The position numbers were made by a program, and so were the translations under genes. Shown in pieces: positions 1 to 7,040 of a stretch of 10,842 nt of DNA; positions within the stretch are counted from its first letter, which is position 1, and each line of letters starts with the position of its first letter. The stretch spans positions 1 through 10,842 of the forward strand of contig DATHZN010000105.1 in NCBI GenBank assembly GCA_035458585.1, read 5' to 3'. The notes under the pieces were generated by a model. That model made no database searches, was not told where the DNA came from, and worked only from the letters and a program-made list of their open reading frames with translations. The stretch is from Marinobacterium_E sp035458585 (lineage in GTDB: Bacteria; Pseudomonadota; Gammaproteobacteria; Pseudomonadales; Balneatricaceae).

Positions 1-132
1 AAAATTCCCCCTTGGCTTCGCGATTCTTGGCCTCTGTTAGTCCACCAAGGTGAAATCATCTCAATTGTCGGTGTGTGGACCGCTAAATCGCAGCATCAGC
101 CGGGTGGTTTGACGCTGAAATGGGTACGTTGA
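1..132 (+). CDS. tilS: tRNA(Ile)-lysidine synthase, C-terminal fragment (5' end outside window)
   Basis: The first 43 codons of the window read in frame 1 to a TGA at 130-132. They begin KIPPWLRDSWPLL, continue through GEIISIVGVW, and end LTLKWVR. The (I/V)PPW-x-R-D-x-x-PL(L/V) block followed by a short strand and a tryptophan is the C-terminal end of TilS, which makes lysidine at the wobble base of tRNA-Ile(CAU). The catalytic N-terminal N-type PP-loop domain lies outside the window, so activity cannot be judged. tilS directly upstream of pyrG is a common gammaproteobacterial order, which supports the call. The fragment is short, so the identification rests on this motif plus context. Confidence 0.75.
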   Translation, partial: KIPPWLRDSWPLLVHQGEIISIVGVWTAKSQHQPGGLTLKWVR

Positions 133-135
133 AGT

Positions 136-164
136 TTGTTCCTAGAGTCGGCTTTTGGTAGACT
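136..164 (+). promoter_or_regulatory. possible sigma-70 promoter for pyrG
   Basis: In the 88-base tilS-pyrG gap a TTGTTC (136-141) lies 17 bases before TAGACT (159-164). The -10 element is preceded by TGG, which would fit an extended -10. The -35 half is poor (only TTG matches). Transcription would start near 171, giving a leader of about 50 bases. This is pattern matching only. Read-through from tilS is an alternative. Confidence 0.25.
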
Positions 165-203
165 GGTTTCCCATCTTGAGTGTAAAAACTCCCCCGAAAA
201 TTT

Positions 204-216
204 AACCTGACAGGTT
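204..216 (+). promoter_or_regulatory. inverted repeat covering the pyrG ribosome binding site
   Basis: AACCTG-A-CAGGTT is a perfect 6+6 inverted repeat ending four bases before the pyrG ATG. As RNA it would form a 5-bp stem with a GAC triloop, placing the only Shine-Dalgarno-like bases (AGG, 212-214) inside the stem. As DNA it could be a small operator. The symmetry is directly visible. Any regulatory role is inferred. Confidence 0.4.
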
Positions 217-220
217 CTGC

Positions 221-1849
221 ATGACGCGCTATATATTCGTCACCGGCGGTGTTGTGTCCTCATTGGGCAAAGGCATCGCATCCGCTTCACTGGCGGCTAT
301 CCTCGAGGCACGTGGCCTTAAAGTTACAATGCTCAAGTTGGACCCCTACATTAACGTAGACCCCGGTACTATGAGCCCCTTCCAGCATGGAGAGGTGTTC
401 GTTACCGAAGACGGTGACGAGACCGACCTAGATCTTGGTCACTATGAGCGTTTCATCAGGACAACGATGAGTAAGCGCAATAACTTCACTACGGGCAGAG
501 TCTATCAGCATGTCTTGAAGAAAGAGCGTCGGGGTGACTATCTTGGCGGTACGGTGCAGGTGATTCCGCACATCACAGACGAGATCAAACGTCGTGTGAT
601 TGAAGGGGCTGGAGATGCCGATATTGCTCTGTGTGAGATCGGCGGCACGGTGGGGGATATTGAGTCACTGCCGTTCCTGGAGGCTGTGCGTCAGCTCAAA
701 GTAGAGCTGGGCTCAAACCGTGCACTCTTCATGCACCTGGTTCTGGTGCCTTACATCTCAACTGCGGGTGAAACAAAAACTAAGCCTGCTCAGCACTCAG
801 TTAAAGAGCTGCGATCAATTGGTATACAGCCTGATATTCTGGTGTGTCGCTCTGAGCACCTGATGCCTGAGTCCTCTGCGCGTAAGCTATCGATGTTTAC
901 AAACGTTGAAGAGCGGGCCGTTATTTCACTGCCTGATGCCAACACTATCTATAACATTCCAGCGATGTTAGAAGCTCAGGGGCTGGATGATATCGTAGTA
1001 GATCGATTCCGCCTTGACTGTCCTAAAGCTGACTTGTCGGAGTGGGAAGCAGTGGCTGATGCCTTCCTTAATCCTGAAGGCGAAGTGCATATTGCGATGG
1101 TCGGCAAGTACATGGAGCTGCTCGATGCCTACAAATCGCTGATTGAAGCTATCTCGCATGCGGGTATAGCCTTGCGTAAGAAGGTTAAGATCGATTACAT
1201 CGACTCTGAGCGGGTAGAGCGCGAGGGCGTGCAGATCCTTAGTGGCTACAGCGCGATTCTAGTGCCGGGTGGTTTTGGCGAACGTGGTGTTGAAGGCAAG
1301 ATCTCAGCAGTACGCTATGCACGTGAGAATAAAGTCCCTTATCTCGGTATCTGCCTGGGTATGCAGGTTGCAGTCATCGAGTTTGCTCGTCATGTGGCGG
1401 GTCTTGAAGGTGCAACCTCAACCGAATTTGATAAAAATGCTAAACACCCGGTAATCGGTCTGATTACCGAGTGGACGGATCACAGTGGTGAAGTTGAAGT
1501 TCGTGACGACGCATCCGACCTTGGCGGTACTATGCGTCTGGGTGCTCAGATCTCTCACCTTAAGCCCGGCTCTAAAGCGGCCGCAGCTTATGGTAAAACC
1601 GAGGTCAACGAACGTCATCGTCACCGTTATGAAGTTAATAATAATTACATTGAGCAACTCGAGTCCGCAGGTTTAATTATCTCGGGACGCTCGACCGATG
1701 GAGAGCTGGTGGAAGTGGTAGAAGTTGCAGACCACCCCTGGTTCGTGGCCTGTCAGTTCCATCCGGAGTTCACGTCGACTCCGCGTGACGGGCATGGCCT
1801 ATTTAAAGGTTTTATTGAAGCAGCCATAGCCCAACAGGTTAAGTCTTAG
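221..1849 (+). CDS. pyrG: CTP synthase (glutamine hydrolysing)
   Basis: This enzyme converts UTP to CTP using ATP and the amide nitrogen of glutamine, the last step of pyrimidine nucleotide synthesis, in the cytoplasm. The 542-residue length is normal (about 545 in E. coli). The N-terminal synthetase domain (about residues 1-266) opens with the P-loop-like TGGVVSSLGKG at residues 8-18 and carries GGTVGDIES. The C-terminal class I glutamine amidotransferase domain has the oxyanion motif PGGFGERG, the nucleophile elbow GICLGMQ with Cys378, and HPEF with His514 and Glu516. The catalytic set is therefore complete. The ATG at 221 fits the conserved N-terminus (TRYIFVTGG). The ribosome binding site is only AGG at 212-214. 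eno follows after 64 bases with no terminator between, so the two are probably co-transcribed. kdsA, which separates pyrG and eno in pseudomonads, is absent here. Confidence 0.98.
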   Translation: MTRYIFVTGGVVSSLGKGIASASLAAILEARGLKVTMLKLDPYINVDPGTMSPFQHGEVFVTEDGDETDLDLGHYERFIRTTMSKRNNFTTGRVYQHVLKKERRGDYLGGTVQVIPHITDEIKRRVIEGAGDADIALCEIGGTVGDIESLPFLEAVRQLKVELGSNRALFMHLVLVPYISTAGETKTKPAQHSVKELRSIGIQPDILVCRSEHLMPESSARKLSMFTNVEERAVISLPDANTIYNIPAMLEAQGLDDIVVDRFRLDCPKADLSEWEAVADAFLNPEGEVHIAMVGKYMELLDAYKSLIEAISHAGIALRKKVKIDYIDSERVEREGVQILSGYSAILVPGGFGERGVEGKISAVRYARENKVPYLGICLGMQVAVIEFARHVAGLEGATSTEFDKNAKHPVIGLITEWTDHSGEVEVRDDASDLGGTMRLGAQISHLKPGSKAAAAYGKTEVNERHRHRYEVNNNYIEQLESAGLIISGRSTDGELVEVVEVADHPWFVACQFHPEFTSTPRDGHGLFKGFIEAAIAQQVKS

Positions 1850-1906
1850 GAGTCCGCAAGGCTAAACCTTAAGAGTCCAAAGGGTAAAAGGCTAATTTAG
1901 GAGAGT
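1845..1906 (+). repeat. degenerate repeated Shine-Dalgarno-like unit in the pyrG-eno spacer
   Basis: CTTAGGAGTCC at 1845-1855, overlapping the pyrG stop codon, recurs as CTTAAGAGTCC at 1868-1878 (10 of 11 bases). Each copy is followed by GGCTAA (1860-1865 and 1890-1895). A third related unit, TTAGGAGAGT (1897-1906), contains the real eno ribosome binding site, about 8 bases before ATG 1914. The pattern looks like local duplication of the translation-initiation region. Confidence 0.5.
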
Positions 1907-1913
1907 TTACTCA

Positions 1914-3209
1914 ATGTCAAAAATTATAGAGATCAAAGGACGTGAGGTCCTGGATTCTCGCGGTAACCCAACGGTTGAAGCTGATGTCATTCTGGAAGGG
2001 GGTGTTGTAGGAACGGCCTGTGCCCCCTCCGGTGCCTCGACGGGTTCGCGTGAAGCACTCGAACTGCGTGATGGTGACAAGAGTCGTTACCTGGGCAAGG
2101 GTGTCCTTAAAGCTGTCGGTGCAGTCAACGGTGTGATCCGTGATGCCCTGATTGGTATGGACGCAACTGATCAGCGCGCGTTGGACAACAAGATGCTTGA
2201 GCTCGACGGTACCGAGAACAAGGCAAGCCTTGGCGCTAACGCCATTCTCGCCGTCTCTCTAGCAGCGGCTAAAGCGGCGGCTGCGGCGAAAAATATCCCG
2301 CTGTACCAGCACATTGCTGAGATTAACGGTACACCGGGCCGTTACTCCATGCCTGTGCCGATGATGAACATCCTGAACGGTGGCGAGCACGCTGACAATA
2401 ATGTTGATATCCAAGAGTTCATGGTTCAGCCAGTCGGTGCCAAAAGCTTTGCTGAAGCCCTTCGATGCGGCGCTGAGATCTTCCACGCACTAAAAGCAGT
2501 GCTCAAGGCGCGTGGTCTGAACACAGCAGTAGGCGACGAGGGTGGTTTCGCGCCTAATCTTGCCTCCAATGAGGAAGCCCTGGTTGTGATCCGCGAAGCG
2601 GTAGCAAATGCTGGTTACGAATTGGGTACTGATGTCACTCTGGCACTCGATTGCGCTGCTTCCGAATTCTTCAAAAACGGTAAGTACGACCTCTCTGGTG
2701 AGGGTAAGGTGTTCGACTCTGAAGGTTTTGGAGACTACCTGGCCGCTTTGACGGAGAACTACCCGATCGTCTCAATCGAAGATGGTCTGGATGAGTCTGA
2801 TTGGGATGGTTGGGCGAGTCTGACTAAGAAGATTGGCGACAAGATCCAGCTGGTTGGCGATGATCTGTTCGTAACCAATACTAAAATTCTTACTCGGGGT
2901 ATCGAGCAGGGTATTGGTAACTCCATCTTAATCAAGTTCAACCAGATCGGCTCACTTTCAGAGACTCTGGATGCAATTAAGATGGCTCAGGATGCGGGGT
3001 TCACTGCCGTTATTTCTCACCGTTCCGGTGAAACTGAAGATACAACGATTGCCGATCTGGCTGTCGGCACCGCCGCAGGTCAGATTAAGACAGGCTCACT
3101 CTGCCGTTCTGACCGCGTAGCGAAGTACAATCGTCTGATTCGTATCGAGGAAGAGCTCGGTGCTGCAGCGGTTTACAAAGGTCGCTCAGAAATTAAAGGT
3201 CAGGCGTAA
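1914..3209 (+). CDS. eno: enolase (phosphopyruvate hydratase)
   Basis: Enolase interconverts 2-phosphoglycerate and phosphoenolpyruvate in glycolysis and gluconeogenesis. It is also a usual scaffold partner of the RNase E degradosome in gammaproteobacteria. At 431 residues the length is standard. The N-terminal domain has REVLDSRGNPT and the SGASTG loop. The barrel has GDEGGFAP with catalytic Glu209, metal ligands at Asp246, Glu289 and Asp316, and the family signature ILIKFNQIGSLSET with catalytic Lys341, followed by SHRSGETED. The C-terminus EIKGQA is typical of this group. The start is supported by an AGGAGAG Shine-Dalgarno at 1899-1905. It is the last gene of the pyrG-eno unit and ends just before an intrinsic terminator. 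Nothing is missing or unusual in the protein. Confidence 0.98.
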   Translation: MSKIIEIKGREVLDSRGNPTVEADVILEGGVVGTACAPSGASTGSREALELRDGDKSRYLGKGVLKAVGAVNGVIRDALIGMDATDQRALDNKMLELDGTENKASLGANAILAVSLAAAKAAAAAKNIPLYQHIAEINGTPGRYSMPVPMMNILNGGEHADNNVDIQEFMVQPVGAKSFAEALRCGAEIFHALKAVLKARGLNTAVGDEGGFAPNLASNEEALVVIREAVANAGYELGTDVTLALDCAASEFFKNGKYDLSGEGKVFDSEGFGDYLAALTENYPIVSIEDGLDESDWDGWASLTKKIGDKIQLVGDDLFVTNTKILTRGIEQGIGNSILIKFNQIGSLSETLDAIKMAQDAGFTAVISHRSGETEDTTIADLAVGTAAGQIKTGSLCRSDRVAKYNRLIRIEEELGAAAVYKGRSEIKGQA

Positions 3210-3223
3210 GTCTGAGTTGTGGT

Positions 3224-3248
3224 AAAAGGGGCTCAGGCCCCTTTTTTT
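3224..3248 (+). terminator. intrinsic terminator after eno
   Basis: GGGGC (3228-3232), a TCAG loop and GCCCC (3237-3241) form a GC-rich stem. It is extended by AAAA (3224-3227) pairing with the start of a run of seven T (3242-3248). It lies 15 bases after the eno stop codon and separates the pyrG-eno unit from the ftsB block. Confidence 0.9.
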
Positions 3249-3326
3249 ATAAGTTTTATAGAAAACTACTGAACTGTCGCGACGCTGAGGTCTTTGCCAG
3301 CGGCAGGTTGACTGTGGAGAGACCGC

Positions 3327-3617
3327 TTGCGCTGGCTTTGGATAATACTGATTCTGTTGCTATTCGGTTTGCAGTATCGCCTCTGGTTTGGTGAGCCCAA
3401 TTTACCGGATGTATGGCAGGTAAAAGAGGACATTGCAGAACAGAAACGCATCAATCAGGAGTTGCTTGAGCGTAATCGCCGTCTGGAGGCTGAAGTGCAG
3501 GATCTAAAAAAAGGCTTGTCCGCATTAGAGGAGCGAGCGCGATCAGAGATGGGTATGATTGGTGAGGGGGAGACCTTCTTTCAAGTAGTACCTAAGCAGA
3601 GTCAAATTGATGAGTAG
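3327..3617 (+). CDS. ftsB: cell division protein FtsB (divisome coiled-coil subunit)
   Basis: FtsB is a small bitopic inner-membrane protein. With FtsL and FtsQ it forms the core subcomplex that licenses FtsWI septal peptidoglycan synthesis. The 96-residue protein has a short cytoplasmic start, one membrane helix (about residues 3-16), the conserved LQYRLWFG just after it, a periplasmic coiled coil (about 29-70, leucine/charged heptads), and the family ending LEERARSEMGMIGEGETFFQVVP. Translation begins at TTG: no in-frame ATG lies between it and the upstream stop at 3309-3311, and GGAGA at 3316-3320 sits six bases ahead. A promoter is expected in the 78-base gap after the eno terminator, but I cannot define one. 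It overlaps truD by 8 bases. In most relatives ispD and ispF come next; here they do not. Confidence 0.95.
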   Translation: MRWLWIILILLLFGLQYRLWFGEPNLPDVWQVKEDIAEQKRINQELLERNRRLEAEVQDLKKGLSALEERARSEMGMIGEGETFFQVVPKQSQIDE

Positions 3618-4638
3618 GCTCTTGAATTTAGATATGCCTTGGCTCTATGGACAGCCACAATCGCTTGCAACCCTGAGAGCTGAGCCTGAGGATTTTGAGG
3701 TGCAGGAGGATCTGGGCTACGAGCCCGAGGGTGAGGGTGAACATCACTACCTCTATATCCGTAAACGCGGTGAAAATACCGATTGGGTTGCTAGACAGCT
3801 AGCCAATTTTGCTCAGATAAGCCCACGTGATGTCGCCTATGCGGGCAAGAAAGACCGGCACGCCGTCACGGAGCAGTGGTTTAGTGTTCACTTGCCTGGA
3901 AAGCGGAAAATACTCAACTGGTCTCTCTTCGGTGGTGATTCGATTCAGGTTTTGAAGAGCTCCAAGCACACGCGCAAAATTAAACTGGGTCATCTGCGGG
4001 GCAACCGTTTCAATATACGCCTCAGGGGAGTGACCGATTCTGCTGATTTTGAACAACGGCTGGAGAGCGTCCTTCAGGGAGTTCCGAACTACTTTGGCGA
4101 ACAGCGTTTCGGCCAGGCGGGTAATAATCTGCACTCAGGGCTGGCGATGTTGCGTGGCGAGTTGCAAGAGCGTCAACGTGTAAAACGAGGTCTCTATATA
4201 TCAGCGGTGCGATCTCAACTGTTTAACCTGTTATTGGCCCAGCGAATTGAGAACGAAAGTTTGCTAGCCCCAGTGTCAGGCGATGTGCTTATCGAGCCCT
4301 TCACTCAGCGCTGTGTACTCTGGAGTGCAGCAGATTTATCCCAGCAACAGCGCTTAACTAGTCGGGAGCTTGTTCTTAGCGCACCCCTATGGGGCGTGGG
4401 CGAGCTGTATACCCAGGACCAGGCACGTCAGTTTGAGTATCATTCAATGGAACCTTACCGCGAAGTCTGCCAGCAGCTTGAGTCGCAGGGACTGCGTCAA
4501 GAGCGGCGAGCGGCGTTGTTAGTGCCTCAGGGGCTTGCGGCGCGTAATGAAGCTGAAGGACAATGGAGGCTGGAATTTAGCCTGCCGTCTGGTTGTTTTG
4601 CCACGAGCGTCCTGCGGGAGCTATGTAGCTGGTCTTAA
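3610..4638 (+). CDS. truD: tRNA pseudouridine(13) synthase TruD
   Basis: TruD isomerises uridine 13 of tRNA-Glu to pseudouridine and is the founding member of the fifth pseudouridine synthase family. The N-terminal half has AEPEDFEVQEDLGYEPEGEGEH and the catalytic motif GKKDRHAVTEQ, with the nucleophilic aspartate at residue 82 from this start. Then follow the HTRKIKLGHLRGNRF segment and VPNYFGEQRFG, all hallmarks of the family. The C-terminal LPSGCFATSVLREL also matches. I chose the ATG at 3610, giving 342 residues; a TTG immediately before it (3607) is in frame and cannot be excluded. No good Shine-Dalgarno is visible (only AGCAGAG-like bases). The start lies inside the end of ftsB, which suggests translational coupling. 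surE follows after 16 bases. Confidence 0.95.
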   Translation: MSRLLNLDMPWLYGQPQSLATLRAEPEDFEVQEDLGYEPEGEGEHHYLYIRKRGENTDWVARQLANFAQISPRDVAYAGKKDRHAVTEQWFSVHLPGKRKILNWSLFGGDSIQVLKSSKHTRKIKLGHLRGNRFNIRLRGVTDSADFEQRLESVLQGVPNYFGEQRFGQAGNNLHSGLAMLRGELQERQRVKRGLYISAVRSQLFNLLLAQRIENESLLAPVSGDVLIEPFTQRCVLWSAADLSQQQRLTSRELVLSAPLWGVGELYTQDQARQFEYHSMEPYREVCQQLESQGLRQERRAALLVPQGLAARNEAEGQWRLEFSLPSGCFATSVLRELCSWS

Positions 4639-4654
4639 AACAGAGTTGTGACCT

Positions 4655-5419
4655 ATGAATATTCTGATTTCCAATGATGACGGCGTCTATGCACCGGGTT
4701 TAGCTGTGTTGGCAGACGTACTGATGGCCGCTGGTCATCAGTGTACTGTTATTGCCCCCGATCGTAATCGCAGCGGCGCCAGTAATTCACTGACGCTTGA
4801 TAGGCCACTCGAGGCGATCAAACACTCCAGCGGTTTTTATGGTATCAACGGTACACCCACGGATTGCGTCCATCTTGGCGTTTCGGGTGCTTTTTCCGAT
4901 TCTGTAGTGCCTGATATTGTTGTGTCTGGTATCAATGCAGGCGCCAATCTCGGTGATGATGTGATCTATTCGGGTACAGTGGCGGCTGCTATGGAAGGCC
5001 GACATCTGCGCCTACCCGCGATAGCGGTCTCCTGTTGCGACTTCCACCCATCACATTACCAAACCTCTGCCCGTGTGGTGGCAGATCTTCTGGAAAAGAT
5101 TGAGTTATTAAACGTAGCGCCGCGTACGGTGCTCAATGTGAATGTGCCTGACGTTCCCTATGAGGATCTCAAAGGGCTTGAAGTCACCCGTCTGGGGCAC
5201 CGCTATGCGGGTGAACCGCCGCTGTCTGTTCTGGATCCACGAGGCAGAGAGCGTTTTTGGATAGCCGCTGCCGGACCCGCAGCAGATGCTGGCGCCGGAA
5301 CCGACTTTCACGCAGTCGCCAATCATTATGTCTCTTTGACACCGCTACAGATTGATATGACTCAACACCCCGCTTTGGAGCGCGTCAGAGGCTGGTTGGA
5401 GACTGAGCAGGGTGAATGA
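4655..5419 (+). CDS. surE: 5'/3'-nucleotidase SurE
   Basis: SurE is a metal-dependent cytoplasmic phosphatase that dephosphorylates nucleoside 5'- and 3'-monophosphates and exopolyphosphate. It is linked with stationary-phase survival and stress. The 254 residues open with MNILISNDDGVYAPG, giving metal ligands Asp8 and Asp9. APDRNRSGASNSLT carries Ser40, and SGINAGANLGDDVIYSGTVAAAMEG carries Asn94 and the Rossmann-like nucleotide-binding loop. NGTPTDCV and the late GTDF segment also fit the family. The ribosome binding site is weak (AGAG at about ten bases), so coupling to truD, which ends 16 bases upstream, may matter. surE next to pcm is one of the most conserved pairs in proteobacteria. 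Its end lies near or inside the start of pcm. Confidence 0.97.
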   Translation: MNILISNDDGVYAPGLAVLADVLMAAGHQCTVIAPDRNRSGASNSLTLDRPLEAIKHSSGFYGINGTPTDCVHLGVSGAFSDSVVPDIVVSGINAGANLGDDVIYSGTVAAAMEGRHLRLPAIAVSCCDFHPSHYQTSARVVADLLEKIELLNVAPRTVLNVNVPDVPYEDLKGLEVTRLGHRYAGEPPLSVLDPRGRERFWIAAAGPAADAGAGTDFHAVANHYVSLTPLQIDMTQHPALERVRGWLETEQGE

Positions 5420-5441
5420 GGTAATTCGTCAGGGGATTGGC

Positions 5442-6080
5442 ATGACCTCCAAGCGCACGCGTGAGCGGTTGGTGACCCGGCTTCGTGACCAGGGCATTCG
5501 CGATGAGGCGGTCCTTGAGGTGATCGCTGAAACACCCCGTCACCTTTTCGTTGATGAGGCACTGGCTCATCGGGCCTACGAAGATAGCTCTCTGCCGATT
5601 GGTTTCAATCAGACCATCTCTCAACCCTATATTGTCGCCAGAATGACTGAAATTCTTCTGGACCAAGGTGCGCGTGATCGCGTACTGGAGGTGGGTACTG
5701 GGTCTGGTTACCAGACGGCGATCCTCTCTCTTCTCTGTCAAAAGGTTTTCAGTGTTGAACGAATATTGCCACTGCAGCAACGAGCAGCTGAACGCTTAGC
5801 CCTGTTAGAGTTGGACAATGTTGAGCTTTACCACACTGATGGTGGTATGGGGTTGGCGTCTCATGGGCCTTACGATGGGATCATGGTTACTGCTGCTCCA
5901 GAGACAGTACCGGAGGAGTTAAAGAGGCAGCTCGCAATTGGTGGCGTAATGGTGATTCCCGTCGGGGGCGATGACCAGCGTTTGATGAGAATTCAGCGCC
6001 GGACGGACAGCAGTTTTGAGTCAAAAATTGTAGAGGCTGTACGATTTGTGCCGCTGCTTCAGGGAACGGTAGGGCGCTAG
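5442..6080 (+). CDS. pcm: protein-L-isoaspartate O-methyltransferase (PIMT)
   Basis: Pcm uses S-adenosylmethionine to methylate isoaspartyl residues formed by ageing of Asn and Asp, starting their repair; it matters mostly in stationary phase. From the ATG at 5442 the product has 212 residues, close to the usual 208-211. It begins MTSKRTRERLVTRL, the N-terminus expected from relatives. AGGGGA at 5431-5436 gives a good ribosome binding site five bases ahead. An in-frame GTG at 5412 would add ten residues and overlap surE by 8 bases, and remains an alternative. Visible motifs are TPRHLFVDEA, LPIGFNQTISQP (conserved Ser60), the SAM-binding VLEVGTGSGYQTA (81-93), VTAAPETVPEEL, and the C-terminal VEAVRFVPL. 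All family landmarks are present. Confidence 0.96.
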   Translation: MTSKRTRERLVTRLRDQGIRDEAVLEVIAETPRHLFVDEALAHRAYEDSSLPIGFNQTISQPYIVARMTEILLDQGARDRVLEVGTGSGYQTAILSLLCQKVFSVERILPLQQRAAERLALLELDNVELYHTDGGMGLASHGPYDGIMVTAAPETVPEELKRQLAIGGVMVIPVGGDDQRLMRIQRRTDSSFESKIVEAVRFVPLLQGTVGR

Positions 6081-6101
6081 TCCCCACTGACGGAGAAAAA
6101 T

Positions 6102-7040
6102 GTGCAACAGCGAAGCCTGAACGACTATTTAAAGCTTCTACTCAAAGGCGTAATGATGGGCGCTGCAGATGCAGTGCCGGGTGTTTCGGGCGGAACGGTT
6201 GCGTTTATCACGGGTATCTATGAAGAGTTAATCCACTCGATTCGACGCTGTGATCCTATGGCGCTGCAACTGCTGTTCAAAGAGGGTCTGCAGGCGTTTT
6301 GGGTACATATCAATGGTAACTTTTTGATAACGTTACTGGCAGGTATAGGTTTGAGCCTTGCCTCTTTGGCTCATATCGTACTTTACCTGCTTGATACTCA
6401 TCCGGTACTGCTCTGGGCATTTTTTTTCGGCTTAATTCTGTCATCGGTCTGGTCGGTTGCACGGCATGTAGGAGTATGGGGAGCGGACACCACACTGATG
6501 TTTGTCTTCGGAACGCTGGTGGCTTATCTCATCACGAGCTTAGCGCCGACGAGTGTGGAAGTTACCCCAGTATTTATCGTGATCAGCGGTATGATCGCGA
6601 TCTGTGCGATGATCTTGCCCGGTATCTCAGGCAGTTTTATTCTGCTATTGCTGGGTATGTACTCCACAATTCTAACGGCGGTAAAACAGTTTGAGATACC
6701 GACGCTCGGGCTCTTTACGTTTGGCTGTGTTTTAGGCCTGCTCAGTTTTTCGCGCGTGCTGAGCTGGGCCTTTAGTCGTTACCATGCACTGACATTGGCT
6801 CTTCTTGGGGGATTTCTGCTTGGCTCTTTGAATAAGGTTTGGCCGTGGAAGTACACCCTATCTTACACACTGAACTCAAACGGCGAACAGATTCCTCTGG
6901 TACAGCAGAATATCTCTCCAAATGCATATCTGGACTTGACCGGGGCAGATCCGCAAACGCTCATCTCTGTCGTTTTGGCGATCGTTGGTGCACTGCTGGT
7001 ACTGGCGCTTGATCGACAGAATGCTGGGGTAAAGCGCTAG
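6102..7040 (+). CDS. DUF368 membrane protein, PopT-like polyprenyl-phosphate translocase
   Basis: This is a 312-residue polytopic inner-membrane protein of the DUF368 family. Members have been shown in other bacteria to act as undecaprenyl-phosphate translocases (PopT), returning the lipid carrier of peptidoglycan and other envelope polymers to the inner leaflet. The family signature is seen twice: GAADAVPGVSGGTVAFITGIYEEL (PGVSGG at 26-31) and MILPGISGSFILLLLGMY (PGISGS at 173-178). This is consistent with an internally duplicated fold with two re-entrant loops. About eight further hydrophobic stretches are visible. Translation starts at GTG 6102 with GGAGAA at 6092-6097; an ATG at 6100 is in another frame and stops after six codons. 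The stop codon abuts nlpD. The family assignment is firm. The transport role is transferred from the family and not shown for this protein. Confidence 0.9.
   Translation: MQQRSLNDYLKLLLKGVMMGAADAVPGVSGGTVAFITGIYEELIHSIRRCDPMALQLLFKEGLQAFWVHINGNFLITLLAGIGLSLASLAHIVLYLLDTHPVLLWAFFFGLILSSVWSVARHVGVWGADTTLMFVFGTLVAYLITSLAPTSVEVTPVFIVISGMIAICAMILPGISGSFILLLLGMYSTILTAVKQFEIPTLGLFTFGCVLGLLSFSRVLSWAFSRYHALTLALLGGFLLGSLNKVWPWKYTLSYTLNSNGEQIPLVQQNISPNAYLDLTGADPQTLISVVLAIVGALLVLALDRQNAGVKR

Noticed and set aside
5385..5780. 131-residue open frame on - across the surE-pcm junction
   Set aside because: It lies antisense to two firmly identified genes and shows no domain features or ribosome binding site of note.
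6100..6120. ATG at 6100 as the start of the DUF368 gene
   Set aside because: It is in a different frame and meets a stop after six codons. The GTG at 6102 continues the conserved protein.
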